Positions 10,500 to 20,817 of a stretch of DNA of 64,000 nt are shown piece after piece. Position 1 is the first letter of the stretch. Each line of letters opens with the position of its first letter. The position numbers and the translations under genes were made by a program. This DNA is from Pseudomonas sp. Irchel 3H7. Lineage in GTDB: Bacteria > Pseudomonadota > Gammaproteobacteria > Pseudomonadales > Pseudomonadaceae. The notes beneath the pieces are model-generated. The model did not search any database. It was not told the origin of the DNA and saw nothing but the letters and a program-made list of their open reading frames with translations. The stretch lies in contig NZ_FYEA01000010.1 in assembly GCF_900187605.1 (NCBI RefSeq), positions 248,001 to 312,000 on the forward strand, given 5' to 3'.

Positions 10500-10819
10500 A
10501 ACCCTCACCCCAGCCCTCTCCCGGTGGGAGAGGGAGCTGACCGAGGTGTCTCGAGTCATCCATCGACCTGAAAGAACCAGTCGATTATGGATTTGGTACG
10601 GAGCGTTGAGGTCGGTGGATCGCTTTGACACCATTCCCCTCACCCCAGCCCTCTCCCAGAGGGAGAGGGCTGGGGTGAGGTGTCTGGCGTTGTGCATCGA
10701 CCTGAAAGATTGTGTCGATTATGGATTCGGCAGAAATCGCTCAGGTCGGCGTATCTCGCAAGCATCCCCCATTCGGTCCCCTCTCCCTCTGGGAGAGGGT
10801 TAGGGTGAGGGGCTTTTCT
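10500..10819. mobile_element. MITE-like intergenic repeats, two tandem copies
   Basis: Two adjacent copies (about 10500-10640 and 10636-10819) of the family seen at 9018-9210. Each has CTCACCCCAGCCCTCTCCC-type ends and the internal block with CATCGACCTGAAA and GTCGATTATGGAT. The outer right end is GGGAGAGGGTTAGGGTGAGG. No gene is present in this interval. Confidence 0.78.
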
Positions 10820-10827
10820 CGCGGCCA

Positions 10828-10858
10828 AACAAAAACCCGCACACGGCGGGTTTTGTTT
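10828..10858 (-). terminator. Terminator downstream of cysS
   Basis: On the minus strand, an AAAACCCGC / GCGGGTTTT hairpin with a short CGTGT-type loop runs into T-rich sequence, 17 nt beyond the cysS stop codon. Confidence 0.8.
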
Positions 10859-10874
10859 GTAACAAGTACAGCTT

Positions 10875-12257
10875 TCAGTCAGCCAGACGCCAGGTAGTCC
10901 CACCCTTGCCGTCTTCCAGCACAACGCCCATCGCCGTCAGTTGATCACGAATCCGATCCGACTCGGCCCAATCCTTACCCGCACGTGCCGCCAGACGCGC
11001 CGCAATCAACGCATCAACCTCAGCCGCATCGACACGCCCTTCAGCGCCCGCCTGCAGGAAGTCATCCGCTTCCAACTGCAACACACCCAGCACACTCGCC
11101 AGCTCTTTCAGACGTGCCGCCAGACCTGCCGCTGCATCAAGATCGCTCTCGCGCAGACGGTTGATCTCACGCACCATCTCGAACAGCACGGCACAGGCTT
11201 CCGGCGTACCGAAGTCGTCGTTCATCACCGTGGTGAAACGTTCGACAAACGCTTCGCCGCCGGCTGGAGCCACGTTCGGCAGGCCTTTCAACGCATGGTA
11301 GAAACGCTCCAACGCGCCTTTGGCGTCCTTGAGGTTGTCTTCCGAGTAGTTGATCGCGCTGCGGTAGTGGCTCGACACCAGCAGGTAACGCACGACTTCC
11401 GGGTGGTACTTTTCCAGCACGTCGCGAATGGTGAAGAAGTTGTTCAAGGACTTGGACATCTTCTCGCCATTGATGCGGATCATGCCGCAATGCATCCACG
11501 CGTTGGCGTAGGTCTTGCCGGTGGCCGCTTCGCTCTGGGCGATTTCGTTTTCGTGGTGCGGGAACTCGAGATCGCTGCCGCCGCCATGAATGTCGAAGGT
11601 CTCGCCGAGGCAGCAGGTGGACATCACCGAGCACTCGATGTGCCAGCCCGGACGCCCGGCGCCCCACGGCGATTCCCAGCTCGGCTCGCCCGGTTTGGCG
11701 GCTTTCCACAGGACGAAGTCAAGCGGGTCCTGTTTCGACTCGTCGACTTCGATGCGGGCGCCGATGCGCAGGTCTTCGATTTTCTTGCGCGACAGTTTGC
11801 CGTAGCCCATGAACTTGGCGACGCGGTAGTACACGTCGCCATTGCCCGGAGCGTAGGCGTAGCCCTTGTCGATCAAGGTCTGGATCATCGCGTGCATGCC
11901 CGGAATATGATCCGTGGCGCGCGGCTCCATGTCCGGCTTCTTGATGTTCAGGCGCGCTTCGTCTTCGTGCATCGCGGCGATCATGCGCTCGGTCAACGCT
12001 TCGAACGATTCACCGTTCTCGTTGGCGCGATTGATGATCTTGTCGTCGATGTCGGTGATGTTGCGCACGTAGGTCAGGTCGTAACCGCTGAACCGCAACC
12101 AGCGGGTCACCAGGTCGAACGCGACCATGCTGCGGCCGTGGCCGAGGTGGCAGTAGTCGTACACGGTCATCCCGCAGACGTACATGCGCACCTTGTTGCC
12201 ATCCAGCGGCTTGAAGACTTCTTTGCTCTTGGTGAGCGTGTTGTAGATCGTTAGCAC
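10875..12257 (-). CDS. cysS: Cysteine--tRNA ligase
   Basis: A 460-residue class I aminoacyl-tRNA synthetase that charges tRNA-Cys in the cytoplasm. The HIGH signature appears as HLGH near residue 38 and the KMSKS loop as EKMSKSLNN near residue 267. The Zn-binding cysteines are visible (CGMTVYD near the N-terminus; SVMSTCCLGE; the HHENE motif). Length is normal for the family. It lies 21 nt downstream of glnS on the same strand, so the two are probably co-transcribed. Confidence 0.97.
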   Translation of the reverse strand: MLTIYNTLTKSKEVFKPLDGNKVRMYVCGMTVYDYCHLGHGRSMVAFDLVTRWLRFSGYDLTYVRNITDIDDKIINRANENGESFEALTERMIAAMHEDEARLNIKKPDMEPRATDHIPGMHAMIQTLIDKGYAYAPGNGDVYYRVAKFMGYGKLSRKKIEDLRIGARIEVDESKQDPLDFVLWKAAKPGEPSWESPWGAGRPGWHIECSVMSTCCLGETFDIHGGGSDLEFPHHENEIAQSEAATGKTYANAWMHCGMIRINGEKMSKSLNNFFTIRDVLEKYHPEVVRYLLVSSHYRSAINYSEDNLKDAKGALERFYHALKGLPNVAPAGGEAFVERFTTVMNDDFGTPEACAVLFEMVREINRLRESDLDAAAGLAARLKELASVLGVLQLEADDFLQAGAEGRVDAAEVDALIAARLAARAGKDWAESDRIRDQLTAMGVVLEDGKGGTTWRLAD

Positions 12258-12278
12258 GTTATTTCCTTTGACGCTGAA

Positions 12279-13976
<1,698 letters not shown>

Positions 13977-14226
13977 AGGATCCTTGACTTACAGGTGCGC
14001 GGCCGCAGAGGGGGCCAGACAAAACAAAGCCGCTATCATAGCCGATGCTGTCAAGGGGCTGACAGAGCACGGCCTATAAAGGAGCGCATTTAATCGCAGG
14101 GATTTGGAAAAACTGCCTCGAAATTCGCGCCTGTCACGCTAAACTGCGCACCTTGGCCGATGGGCTGAACCGGTAACGGGTCGAAATGTCCCATTACCCA
14201 CGAATTCCTTATAAAGAGTAGCGATC
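13977..14226. other. Divergent intergenic region glnS/ppiB
   Basis: About 250 bp without a gene. It must hold the promoters of glnS (minus) and ppiB (plus). A purine-rich TAAAGAGTAGCG ribosome site lies before ppiB. I could not identify a convincing operator, repeat or RNA gene. Confidence 0.5.
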
Positions 14227-14733
14227 ATGACTCAAGTCAAACTGACCACCAACTACGGCGACATCGTCATCGAACTGGACGCGGAAAAAGCGCCGATCAC
14301 CGCTGCCAACTTCCTCGAATACGTTAAAAACGGTCACTACGAAAACGTGGTATTCCACCGCGTGATCAAGGGCTTCATGATCCAGGGCGGCGGTTTCGAG
14401 CCTGGCATGCAAGAAAAGAAAGACAAGCGCCCAAGCATCCAGAACGAAGCCGACAACGGCCTGAAGAACGAGAAGTACACCCTGGCCATGGCTCGCACCA
14501 TGGACCCGCATTCGGCCTCGGCGCAGTTCTTCATCAACGCCACCAACAACAGCTTCCTCAACCACACCGCCAAGACCGCTCAGGGCTGGGGCTACGCCGT
14601 ATTCGGTAAAGTGGTTGCCGGCACTGATGTCGTCGACAAGATCGAAGGCGTTGCCACTACCTCCAAGGCCGGTCACCAGGACGTGCCAAAAGACGACGTG
14701 ATCATCGAGAAAGCCGAGATCATCGAAGCGTGA
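14227..14733 (+). CDS. ppiB: Peptidyl-prolyl cis-trans isomerase B (cyclophilin)
   Basis: A 168-residue cytoplasmic cyclophilin with no signal peptide. The catalytic core is clear: FHRVIKGFMIQGG (residues ~43-55) and AQFFINATNN (residues ~98-107). It isomerises Xaa-Pro bonds during folding. The downstream lpxH starts within its stop codon (GTGA overlap), so the two genes are translationally coupled. Confidence 0.95.
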   Translation: MTQVKLTTNYGDIVIELDAEKAPITAANFLEYVKNGHYENVVFHRVIKGFMIQGGGFEPGMQEKKDKRPSIQNEADNGLKNEKYTLAMARTMDPHSASAQFFINATNNSFLNHTAKTAQGWGYAVFGKVVAGTDVVDKIEGVATTSKAGHQDVPKDDVIIEKAEIIEA

Positions 14734-15476
14734 TATTGCTGATTTCAGACTTGCATCTGGAAGAGGAGCGCCCGGACATTACCCGGGCGTTTCTGGATTT
14801 GCTCGCCGGACGCGCCCGCTCGGCGAGTGCGCTGTACATTCTCGGCGACTTCTTCGAAGCGTGGATTGGCGACGACGCCATGACGCCCTTCCAGCGTTCC
14901 ATCTGCCAGGCCCTGCGCGAACTCAACGACAGCGGCACGGCGATTTTCCTGATGCACGGCAATCGCGACTTCATGCTCGGCAAGGCCTTCTGTAAACAGG
15001 CCGGCTGCACCTTGCTGAAGGATCCGAGTGTCGTGCAGTTTTACGGCGAGCCGGTGCTGTTGATGCACGGCGACAGCCTCTGCACCCGCGACGTCGGCTA
15101 TATGAAGCTGCGGCGTTATCTGCGTAATCCGATCACGCTGTTCATCCTGCGTAACCTGCCCTTGAGCAGCCGCCACAAACTGGCGCGCAAGCTGCGCAGC
15201 GAAAGCAAGGCACAGACGCGGATGAAGGCCAATGACATTGTCGATGTCACGCCTGAAGAGATTCCGCGGATCATGCAGGAATTTGGCGTGAAAACCCTGA
15301 TCCACGGGCACACCCATCGCCCGGCGATTCACAAGCTGCAGCTCGGTGAGCAGGCGGCGAAGCGGATTGTGTTGGGGGATTGGGATCGGCAGGGTTGGGC
15401 GTTGCAGGTGGATGAAAGCGGTTACGCATTGGCGCCGTTCGACTTCGCTCCGCCGCTGGCTTTGCCGCACGGCTAA
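14730..15476 (+). CDS. lpxH: UDP-2,3-diacylglucosamine diphosphatase
   Basis: A 248-residue calcineurin-like metallophosphoesterase of lipid A synthesis that hydrolyses UDP-2,3-diacylglucosamine to lipid X and UMP at the inner membrane. All metal motifs are present: DLHLEEE at the N-terminus, GDFFEAWIGDD, HGNRDFMLG, MHGDS and HGHTHRP. The start is GTG at 14730, overlapping the ppiB stop by 4 nt. The ppiB-lpxH pairing is common in gammaproteobacteria. Confidence 0.96.
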   Translation: MILLISDLHLEEERPDITRAFLDLLAGRARSASALYILGDFFEAWIGDDAMTPFQRSICQALRELNDSGTAIFLMHGNRDFMLGKAFCKQAGCTLLKDPSVVQFYGEPVLLMHGDSLCTRDVGYMKLRRYLRNPITLFILRNLPLSSRHKLARKLRSESKAQTRMKANDIVDVTPEEIPRIMQEFGVKTLIHGHTHRPAIHKLQLGEQAAKRIVLGDWDRQGWALQVDESGYALAPFDFAPPLALPHG

Positions 15477-15485
15477 AAGCTTTCC

Positions 15486-15758
15486 CCCCTCACCCCAGCC
15501 CTCTCCCCCAAGGGGGCGAGGGGGAAAGGGAGCCGATCTCTATGCTTTTCAAAACCTGAGTTCGACTCGGTATTGCAAGTCGGTGTACCTCAAACAATCA
15601 ACTCGGTCAGTCCCCTCTACCCTAGTGAGCGAGGGGATATGGGAGCCGATCTCTGTGCTTTTCAAACCTGAGTTCGACTCGGTATTGCAAGTCGGTGTAT
15701 CTCGAACATCCACCACGGTCAGTCCCCTCTCCCTCCGGGAGAGGGTTAGGGTGAGGGG
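15486..15758. mobile_element. MITE-like intergenic repeat, double copy (variant family)
   Basis: Two tandem copies share GAGCCGATCTCT and TTCGACTCGGTATTGCAAG blocks (first about 15530-15600, second about 15650-15715). The outer ends are CCCTCACCCCAGCCCTCTC and GAGAGGGTTAGGGTGAGGGG, the same inverted ends as the elements near 9.0-10.8 kb but with a different interior. No gene is present. Confidence 0.75.
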
Positions 15759-15767
15759 CTTTTGACT

Positions 15768-17297
15768 TTAGTGCCCTGAAGCCGCCGGCCCCGCCTTCGC
15801 GGCAAACGGTGGCTTAGCCAGCCACACAATCAGAATCAACCCCATAAACCCCCAGCCCAGCAGCGTGAAGTAATCCACGGTGGAGAGCATGTACGCCTGG
15901 CTGGTGAGGATCTGATCCATCTGCGCATAAGCCGACTGGCTCGCCCCGCCCAACTGATTCAAGGTCTCGCGGGTCGCCGGTTCGAAAGTGCTGATGCTTT
16001 CACTCATATACGCATGATGCTGATCCGCGCGGCGAATCCAGATCCACGTGGTCAGCGACGCCGCAAAGCTACCGCCCAATGTCCGCAGAAAAGTCGCAAG
16101 ACCTGCGCCATCGGCAATCTGGCTCGGCGGCAAGTCCGACATCAGAATACTCAAGGTCGGCATGAAGAACAGCGCCACACCAATACCCATGAACAACTGC
16201 ACCAACGCGATGTGCTGGAAGTCCACCTCATTGGTGAATCCCGCCCGCATAAAGCAACTCAAACCAATCGCCAGAAACGCCAATCCGGCCAGCAATCGCA
16301 GGTCGAACTTGTTCGCGTACTTGCCGACAAACGGCGACAGCAGCACCGGCAGAATGCCGATCGGCGCCACGGCCAGACCCGCCCAGGTTGCGGTGTAGCC
16401 CATTTGCGTCTGCAGCCATTGCGGCAAGATCAGGTTGATGCCGAAGAACCCGGCATAACCCAGCACCAACACCAACGTGCCGATGCGGAAGTTGCGGTAC
16501 GCGAACAACCGCAGATTCACCACCGGATGCTGGTCGGTCATTTCCCAGATAACGAACACCGCCAGCGCGATCACCGAAATTGCCGCACCGATGATGATGA
16601 AGTTCGACTCGAACCAGTCCAGATCATTGCCCTTGTCGAGGATCACCTGCAACGCGCCAACACCAATGATCAGCGTGATCAGGCCGACGTAATCCATCGG
16701 CTGACGGCTGGTTTCCACCGGACGTTTGGCCAGTTGCGAACGCACCACCATCACCGCAAAGATGCCGATCGGCACGTTGATGAAGAAGATCCACGGCCAG
16801 CTGTAACTGTCGGTAATCCAGCCACCGAGAATCGGCCCGGCAATCGGCGCGACCACCGTGACCATCGCCAGTAACGCCAGGGCCATGCCGCGCCTGGCGG
16901 GCGGATAAACTGCGATCAACAGGGTCTGCGTCATCGGGTACAGCGGGCCGGCGACCAGACCTTGCAGCACACGGAAGCCGATCAGTTCCGGCATCGACGT
17001 CGAGATACCGCAGAGAAACGAGGCCAGCACGAACAGAATGGTGGCCCAGAGAAACAGCTTCACCTCGCCGAACCGACGGCTAAGCCAACCGGTCAGCGGC
17101 AGCGCAATCGCGTTGCTCACGGCGAACGAGGTGATCACCCAGGTGCCCTGCTCCGAACTCACCCCGAGGTTGCCGGAAATCGTCGGCAGTGCCACGTTGG
17201 CGATGGTGGTGTCGAGCACTTGCATGAACGTCGCCAGCGACAGGCCGATGGTGCTGAGCAACAGGCTGGGCGGCGTGAAAGAGGCGTTATTGCTCAT
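15768..17297 (-). CDS. emrB: DHA2-family MFS efflux permease (EmrB-like)
   Basis: A 509-residue inner-membrane drug/proton antiporter with about 14 membrane segments, typical of EmrB. The N-terminus carries the DHA2 motif region LDTTIANVALPTI (residues ~28-40), and motif A-like sequence SRRFGEVK follows. It is the fourth gene of a marR-OMF-emrA-emrB set and should work with the adaptor (17435-18637) and outer-membrane channel (18653-20122) as a tripartite pump. A REPIN separates it from emrA. Confidence 0.93.
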   Translation of the reverse strand: MSNNASFTPPSLLLSTIGLSLATFMQVLDTTIANVALPTISGNLGVSSEQGTWVITSFAVSNAIALPLTGWLSRRFGEVKLFLWATILFVLASFLCGISTSMPELIGFRVLQGLVAGPLYPMTQTLLIAVYPPARRGMALALLAMVTVVAPIAGPILGGWITDSYSWPWIFFINVPIGIFAVMVVRSQLAKRPVETSRQPMDYVGLITLIIGVGALQVILDKGNDLDWFESNFIIIGAAISVIALAVFVIWEMTDQHPVVNLRLFAYRNFRIGTLVLVLGYAGFFGINLILPQWLQTQMGYTATWAGLAVAPIGILPVLLSPFVGKYANKFDLRLLAGLAFLAIGLSCFMRAGFTNEVDFQHIALVQLFMGIGVALFFMPTLSILMSDLPPSQIADGAGLATFLRTLGGSFAASLTTWIWIRRADQHHAYMSESISTFEPATRETLNQLGGASQSAYAQMDQILTSQAYMLSTVDYFTLLGWGFMGLILIVWLAKPPFAAKAGPAASGH

Positions 17298-17333
17298 TGT
17301 GAATCCTATGAAACCTGATGGTCGCCGCAGCCC

Positions 17334-17421
17334 TGTAGGAGTGAGCCTGCTCGCGATAACGGTGTATCAGTCGAGGAATTGGGTCTGACACACCGCTATC
17401 GCGAGCAGGCTCACTCCTACA
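17334..17421. repeat. REPIN between emrB and emrA
   Basis: Two inverted REP sequences (TGTAGGAGTGAGCCTGCTCG and its complement) enclose about 45 bp. The element lies inside the presumed operon and fills most of the 137-bp gap. Confidence 0.88.
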
Positions 17422-17434
17422 AAGTCAGTGCAGG

Positions 17435-18637
17435 TCAGCGTTGCGCGGTTTTGCTGACCGCTGCGCTGTTGTCGTGGATCAGTTGCGCAATCATCGCGTC
17501 GGCTTCGGCCAGTTGGCGGTCGTAGACGTTGGTGCTGAACGACGCTTTCTGCGGTGGCTGCTGTGCGAGCACCGGGCCGCTCTGGTCGTGCAGGTTCACT
17601 TCAACGTTGGTCGACAGACCGACGCGCAGCGGATGCTTGGCCAGTTCTTCGGCGTTGATGTGAATCCGCACCGGCACACGCTGCACGATCTTGATCCAGT
17701 TACCGGTGGCGTTCTGCGCTGGCAGCAGAGCAAACGCGCTACCGGTGCCGGCGCCGAGGCTGTCGACGGTGCCGCTGTACTTCACGTCGCTGCCGTAGAT
17801 GTCGGACTCGATATCGACCGGCTGACCGATGCGCATATCACGCAGTTGGGTTTCCTTGAAGTTGGCGTCGATCCACAGTTGATCCAGCGGAATCACCGCC
17901 ATCAACGCCGTGCCCGGCTGCACGCGCTGACCGAGTTGCACGGTGCGCTTGGCGACGTAACCGGTGACCGGCGCGATCAAGGTGCTGCGGGCATTGGTCA
18001 GGTACGCCTGACGCAGATCGGCAGCGGCCGACATCACGTCCGGATGCGACGACACCACGGTGTCATCAACCAGCGCGCTGGTGGTTTTCAATTGCTGTTT
18101 GGCGTTGGCCAGGGCGTTTTGCGCCGAGGTCAGGTCGTCGCGAGCGTGGGACAGTTCTTCCTGGGAAATCGCCCCGCCCTGCGCGAGGTTTTTCCGGCGG
18201 TTGTAGTTGTCCTGGGCTTTCTGCACTTCGGCCTGCTGCGCGTTGACCTGAGCTTTCATGCCATCAACGTTGCTATACAGACCGCGCACCTGACGCACGG
18301 TGCGCGCCAGTTTCGCCTGGGCACTTTGCAGGCCGACTTCAGCGTCGTTCGGATCGAAGTTGATCAGCACCTGACCTTCGTGCACCAGATCACCATCGTC
18401 AGCGCCAATGCTGACCACGGTGCCGGTCACCAGCGGCGTGATTTCGACGACGTTGCCGTTGACGTAGGCGTCGTCGGTGCTTTCGTTAAAGCGCCCGATG
18501 AATTCGTGATACGCCCAGACGCCGGCGCAGGCGAGTGCAACCACAACGGCCAGCACCAGCAGCATGACTTTGCGTTTGCGCGGGTTGCCGGTGTCCGGGG
18601 TGTTGCCTTGAGCTTGGGTGTTTTCGGCAGTGGCCAT
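17435..18637 (-). CDS. emrA: HlyD/EmrA-type periplasmic adaptor protein
   Basis: A 400-residue membrane-fusion protein with one N-terminal membrane anchor (KVMLLVLAVVVALACAG, residues ~24-40), then a split lipoyl/biotinyl domain and a long coiled-coil hairpin (about residues 100-200, rich in A, Q and L heptads). It bridges the EmrB-like permease and the outer-membrane channel. It lies 15 nt downstream of the channel gene. Confidence 0.93.
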   Translation of the reverse strand: MATAENTQAQGNTPDTGNPRKRKVMLLVLAVVVALACAGVWAYHEFIGRFNESTDDAYVNGNVVEITPLVTGTVVSIGADDGDLVHEGQVLINFDPNDAEVGLQSAQAKLARTVRQVRGLYSNVDGMKAQVNAQQAEVQKAQDNYNRRKNLAQGGAISQEELSHARDDLTSAQNALANAKQQLKTTSALVDDTVVSSHPDVMSAAADLRQAYLTNARSTLIAPVTGYVAKRTVQLGQRVQPGTALMAVIPLDQLWIDANFKETQLRDMRIGQPVDIESDIYGSDVKYSGTVDSLGAGTGSAFALLPAQNATGNWIKIVQRVPVRIHINAEELAKHPLRVGLSTNVEVNLHDQSGPVLAQQPPQKASFSTNVYDRQLAEADAMIAQLIHDNSAAVSKTAQR

Positions 18638-18652
18638 GACAAGTACCTTGAA

Positions 18653-20122
18653 TTAGTTGTGCGGCGTGGCTGGGCTGGCGTTGGCTGCGGTCAGGGTGTC
18701 ACCCTGGAAGCCGCCGCCCAGCGCTTGCATCAGTTGAATCGACAGGTCGATCTGCTCGGCATTGAGGGTGGCCAGTTGACGCTGGGCCTGCAGCAATTGC
18801 TGCTCGATGCTGAGCACGTCCAGGTAGTTGCCGATGCCGGAACCGTAACGCTGGACGACGGTGTTGTAAGAGTCTTGGGCAATGTTGGTGGCGTGTTGCT
18901 GCGCACCGATCTGCCGGCCGATGTCACGCAACTGGTTGATCGTGTCGCTGACATCGCCCAGTGCTTTCACCAGACTTTTGTTGTACTGCGCCACCGCCAG
19001 GTCGTAATCGGCGTCGCGCGCATCGAGGTTGGCGCGCAGGCGTCCGCCGTCGAAGATCGGCACCGAAATGGTCGGGGCAATGTTGAAGAAGCGACTGGCC
19101 GAGCCGAACATCGCGTCACCCAAAAGGGATTCGGCGCCGGCCGAGGCCGTCAGGTTCAGGTTCGGATAGAACTGGGTTTTCGCCGAGTCGATATCCTTGC
19201 TCGCCGCTTCTACACGCCAGCGCGCAGCGACTAGATCCGGGCGCCGACCGAGCAGTTCCGCCGGCAACACTGACGGCACGGCGACCGCGCTGGCTTGCAG
19301 GACTTTCGGCCGAGCAATTTCGTTGCCGCGATCCGGGCCTTTGCCGAGCAGCACGGCCAGGGCGATTTTCGCGCTGTTCAGGCGTTTTTCCGCGTCGATC
19401 AGGCTGGCCTCGGAACTGGCTTCCAGACTTTGCGTTTGCTGGAACTGGTACTGGCTGTCGATCCCGGAACTGAGGCGACGCTGGCTCAGGTCGAGCATCT
19501 GCTTGGTGCGCTTGAGGTCTTCGTTCGCCAGGTCATAAACGATGTGCGCCTGACCGAGATCGCTGTAAGCGCGAGCGACATCAGCGGCGAGGGTCAACTG
19601 CGCAGCCTGACGATCAACTTCAGCGGCGCGGGCCTGACCGAGTGCAGCTTCCCAGGCATCACGCTGGCCGCCCCAGAGGTCGAAGTTGTAATTGAACCCG
19701 GCGCTGACGTTACGCACGGTGGCGTAGGCATCGCCCTGCCCCAGCGGATCCTGATCCTTGGCCAGACGCGAACGGCTGATGCCGGCGCTGGCGTCGAGGG
19801 TCGGATAACGTTCGGCATCGGCGGCATACGCGGCGGCGCTGGCCTGATGGGCGCGCGCTTCGGCGATCTGCATGTCCGGGCTGTCGTGCAGGGCTTCGCG
19901 GATCAGACCGTCGAGTTGCGGATCGCCGAGGCTGGTCCACCAGTCGCTTTTCGGCCACGCGGCCGGCGACAGCGTTACGCCACTAAGCGATTGGCCAGTT
20001 TTCAGGGTTTTCGCATCGAGGCTCGCACCTGAAGTATCGAGGCCGCTGTAGTTGGCGCAACCGGCGAGGATCATCGCCGACAGCACCAGCGTCAGGCTGC
20101 TGCGCAAGGTTTTACCGCTCAT
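18653..20122 (-). CDS. Outer-membrane efflux lipoprotein (OprM/NodT family)
   Basis: A 489-residue TolC-like channel lipoprotein with a lipobox (ILAGC, Cys near residue 25) after a signal sequence. It contains the duplicated efflux-channel repeat, with conserved RRPDLVAARWRVEAA (around residue 280) and long helical coiled-coil regions. I prefer the ATG at 20122 (MSGKTLRSS, AGG 8 nt upstream) to the GTG three codons earlier. It overlaps the end of marR by 11 nt, and the downstream adaptor follows at once, so it is the exit duct of the EmrAB-like pump. Confidence 0.92.
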   Translation of the reverse strand: MSGKTLRSSLTLVLSAMILAGCANYSGLDTSGASLDAKTLKTGQSLSGVTLSPAAWPKSDWWTSLGDPQLDGLIREALHDSPDMQIAEARAHQASAAAYAADAERYPTLDASAGISRSRLAKDQDPLGQGDAYATVRNVSAGFNYNFDLWGGQRDAWEAALGQARAAEVDRQAAQLTLAADVARAYSDLGQAHIVYDLANEDLKRTKQMLDLSQRRLSSGIDSQYQFQQTQSLEASSEASLIDAEKRLNSAKIALAVLLGKGPDRGNEIARPKVLQASAVAVPSVLPAELLGRRPDLVAARWRVEAASKDIDSAKTQFYPNLNLTASAGAESLLGDAMFGSASRFFNIAPTISVPIFDGGRLRANLDARDADYDLAVAQYNKSLVKALGDVSDTINQLRDIGRQIGAQQHATNIAQDSYNTVVQRYGSGIGNYLDVLSIEQQLLQAQRQLATLNAEQIDLSIQLMQALGGGFQGDTLTAANASPATPHN

Positions 20123-20594
20123 TGTGTTCACCTAAGCGCTGGATGGTGATCGGGTCACCGGCTGCCAGCAGGATTTTCTTGAGGATGTATTCCAGGGTTT
20201 TCAACTCGTCCGGAGTGACGGCGCCGGCCAGTTCATTCATCGCGTCGGCGCCGATGTGCGGCAGGCGATCGGCCAGTTGCTGGCCTTGCTCGGTCAGCTT
20301 GAGTTGCACCTGACGGCGATCGCCTTCGCTGCGCTGGCGAGCCAGAAAGCCTTTCTGCTCCAGACGATCGAGCATGCGTGTCATCGAACCGCTGTCGAGC
20401 GACAGATGCCGGCACAGCTCGGCCGGGGTGTCGACGCCGAACTGGGCCATGATGATCAACACCTTGAACTGCGCGGCGGTGATGCCGTGGGGTTCCATGT
20501 GGGTGTCGATGATCCGGTCCTTGAGCAGCGCAGCACGGCCAAGCAACAGGCCGAGATGGCAATGTTTGAATTCGTCCGGGGTGAAATGCTTCAT
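20112..20594 (-). CDS. MarR-family transcriptional repressor of the efflux operon
   Basis: A 160-residue winged-helix regulator. The MarR recognition helix and wing are visible (LCRHLSLDSGSMTRMLDRLE, then RQRSEGDRRQVQLKLT). It is the first gene of the pump operon, like EmrR/MprA in E. coli, and would respond to phenolic or other drug ligands. Two CTGCCTAGGCAG palindromes lie immediately upstream and are the probable operators. Confidence 0.92.
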   Translation of the reverse strand: MKHFTPDEFKHCHLGLLLGRAALLKDRIIDTHMEPHGITAAQFKVLIIMAQFGVDTPAELCRHLSLDSGSMTRMLDRLEQKGFLARQRSEGDRRQVQLKLTEQGQQLADRLPHIGADAMNELAGAVTPDELKTLEYILKKILLAAGDPITIQRLGEHNER

Positions 20595-20608
20595 TTGCTC
20601 ACCTAATA

Positions 20609-20654
20609 ACTGCCTAGGCAGTGAATGTATGTCGAGATGTTACTGCCTAGGCAG
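20609..20654. promoter_or_regulatory. Twin MarR operators
   Basis: ACTGCCTAGGCAGT (20609-20622) is a perfect 14-bp palindrome. CTGCCTAGGCAG (20643-20654) is the second copy. Their centres are 33 bp apart, three helical turns, placing both on the same face just upstream of the MarR gene. Confidence 0.85.
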
Positions 20655-20736
20655 CGAATGTCAACGCAATAGTTAGGTTGCTTTGCAATTAGTTGACCAG
20701 TGGAGTTGGTTTTTGTGTTGAAGAGGGGTGACGAAG

Positions 20737-20815
20737 ATCAAAAGATCGCAGCCTTCGGCAGCTCCTACAGGGATGTGAAACATGTAGGAGCTGCCGAAGG
20801 CTGCGATCTTTTGAC
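20737..20815. repeat. Long inverted repeat (GATCGCAGCC-type stem-loop)
   Basis: The left arm AAGATCAAAAGATCGCAGCC continues through TTCGGCAGCTCCTACA and the complementary right arm ends at the CTTTTGACCTT run, giving a near-perfect stem of more than 30 bp around a short loop. The same element type occurs at 33500-33586 and 50471-50573. It may also end transcription from both sides. Confidence 0.85.
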
Positions 20816-20817
20816 CT

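Noticed and set aside
17441..19234. 597-codon open frame opposite the emrA and outer-membrane channel genes
   Set aside because: It spans two real genes on the other strand and their boundary, so it cannot be a functional gene in that frame.
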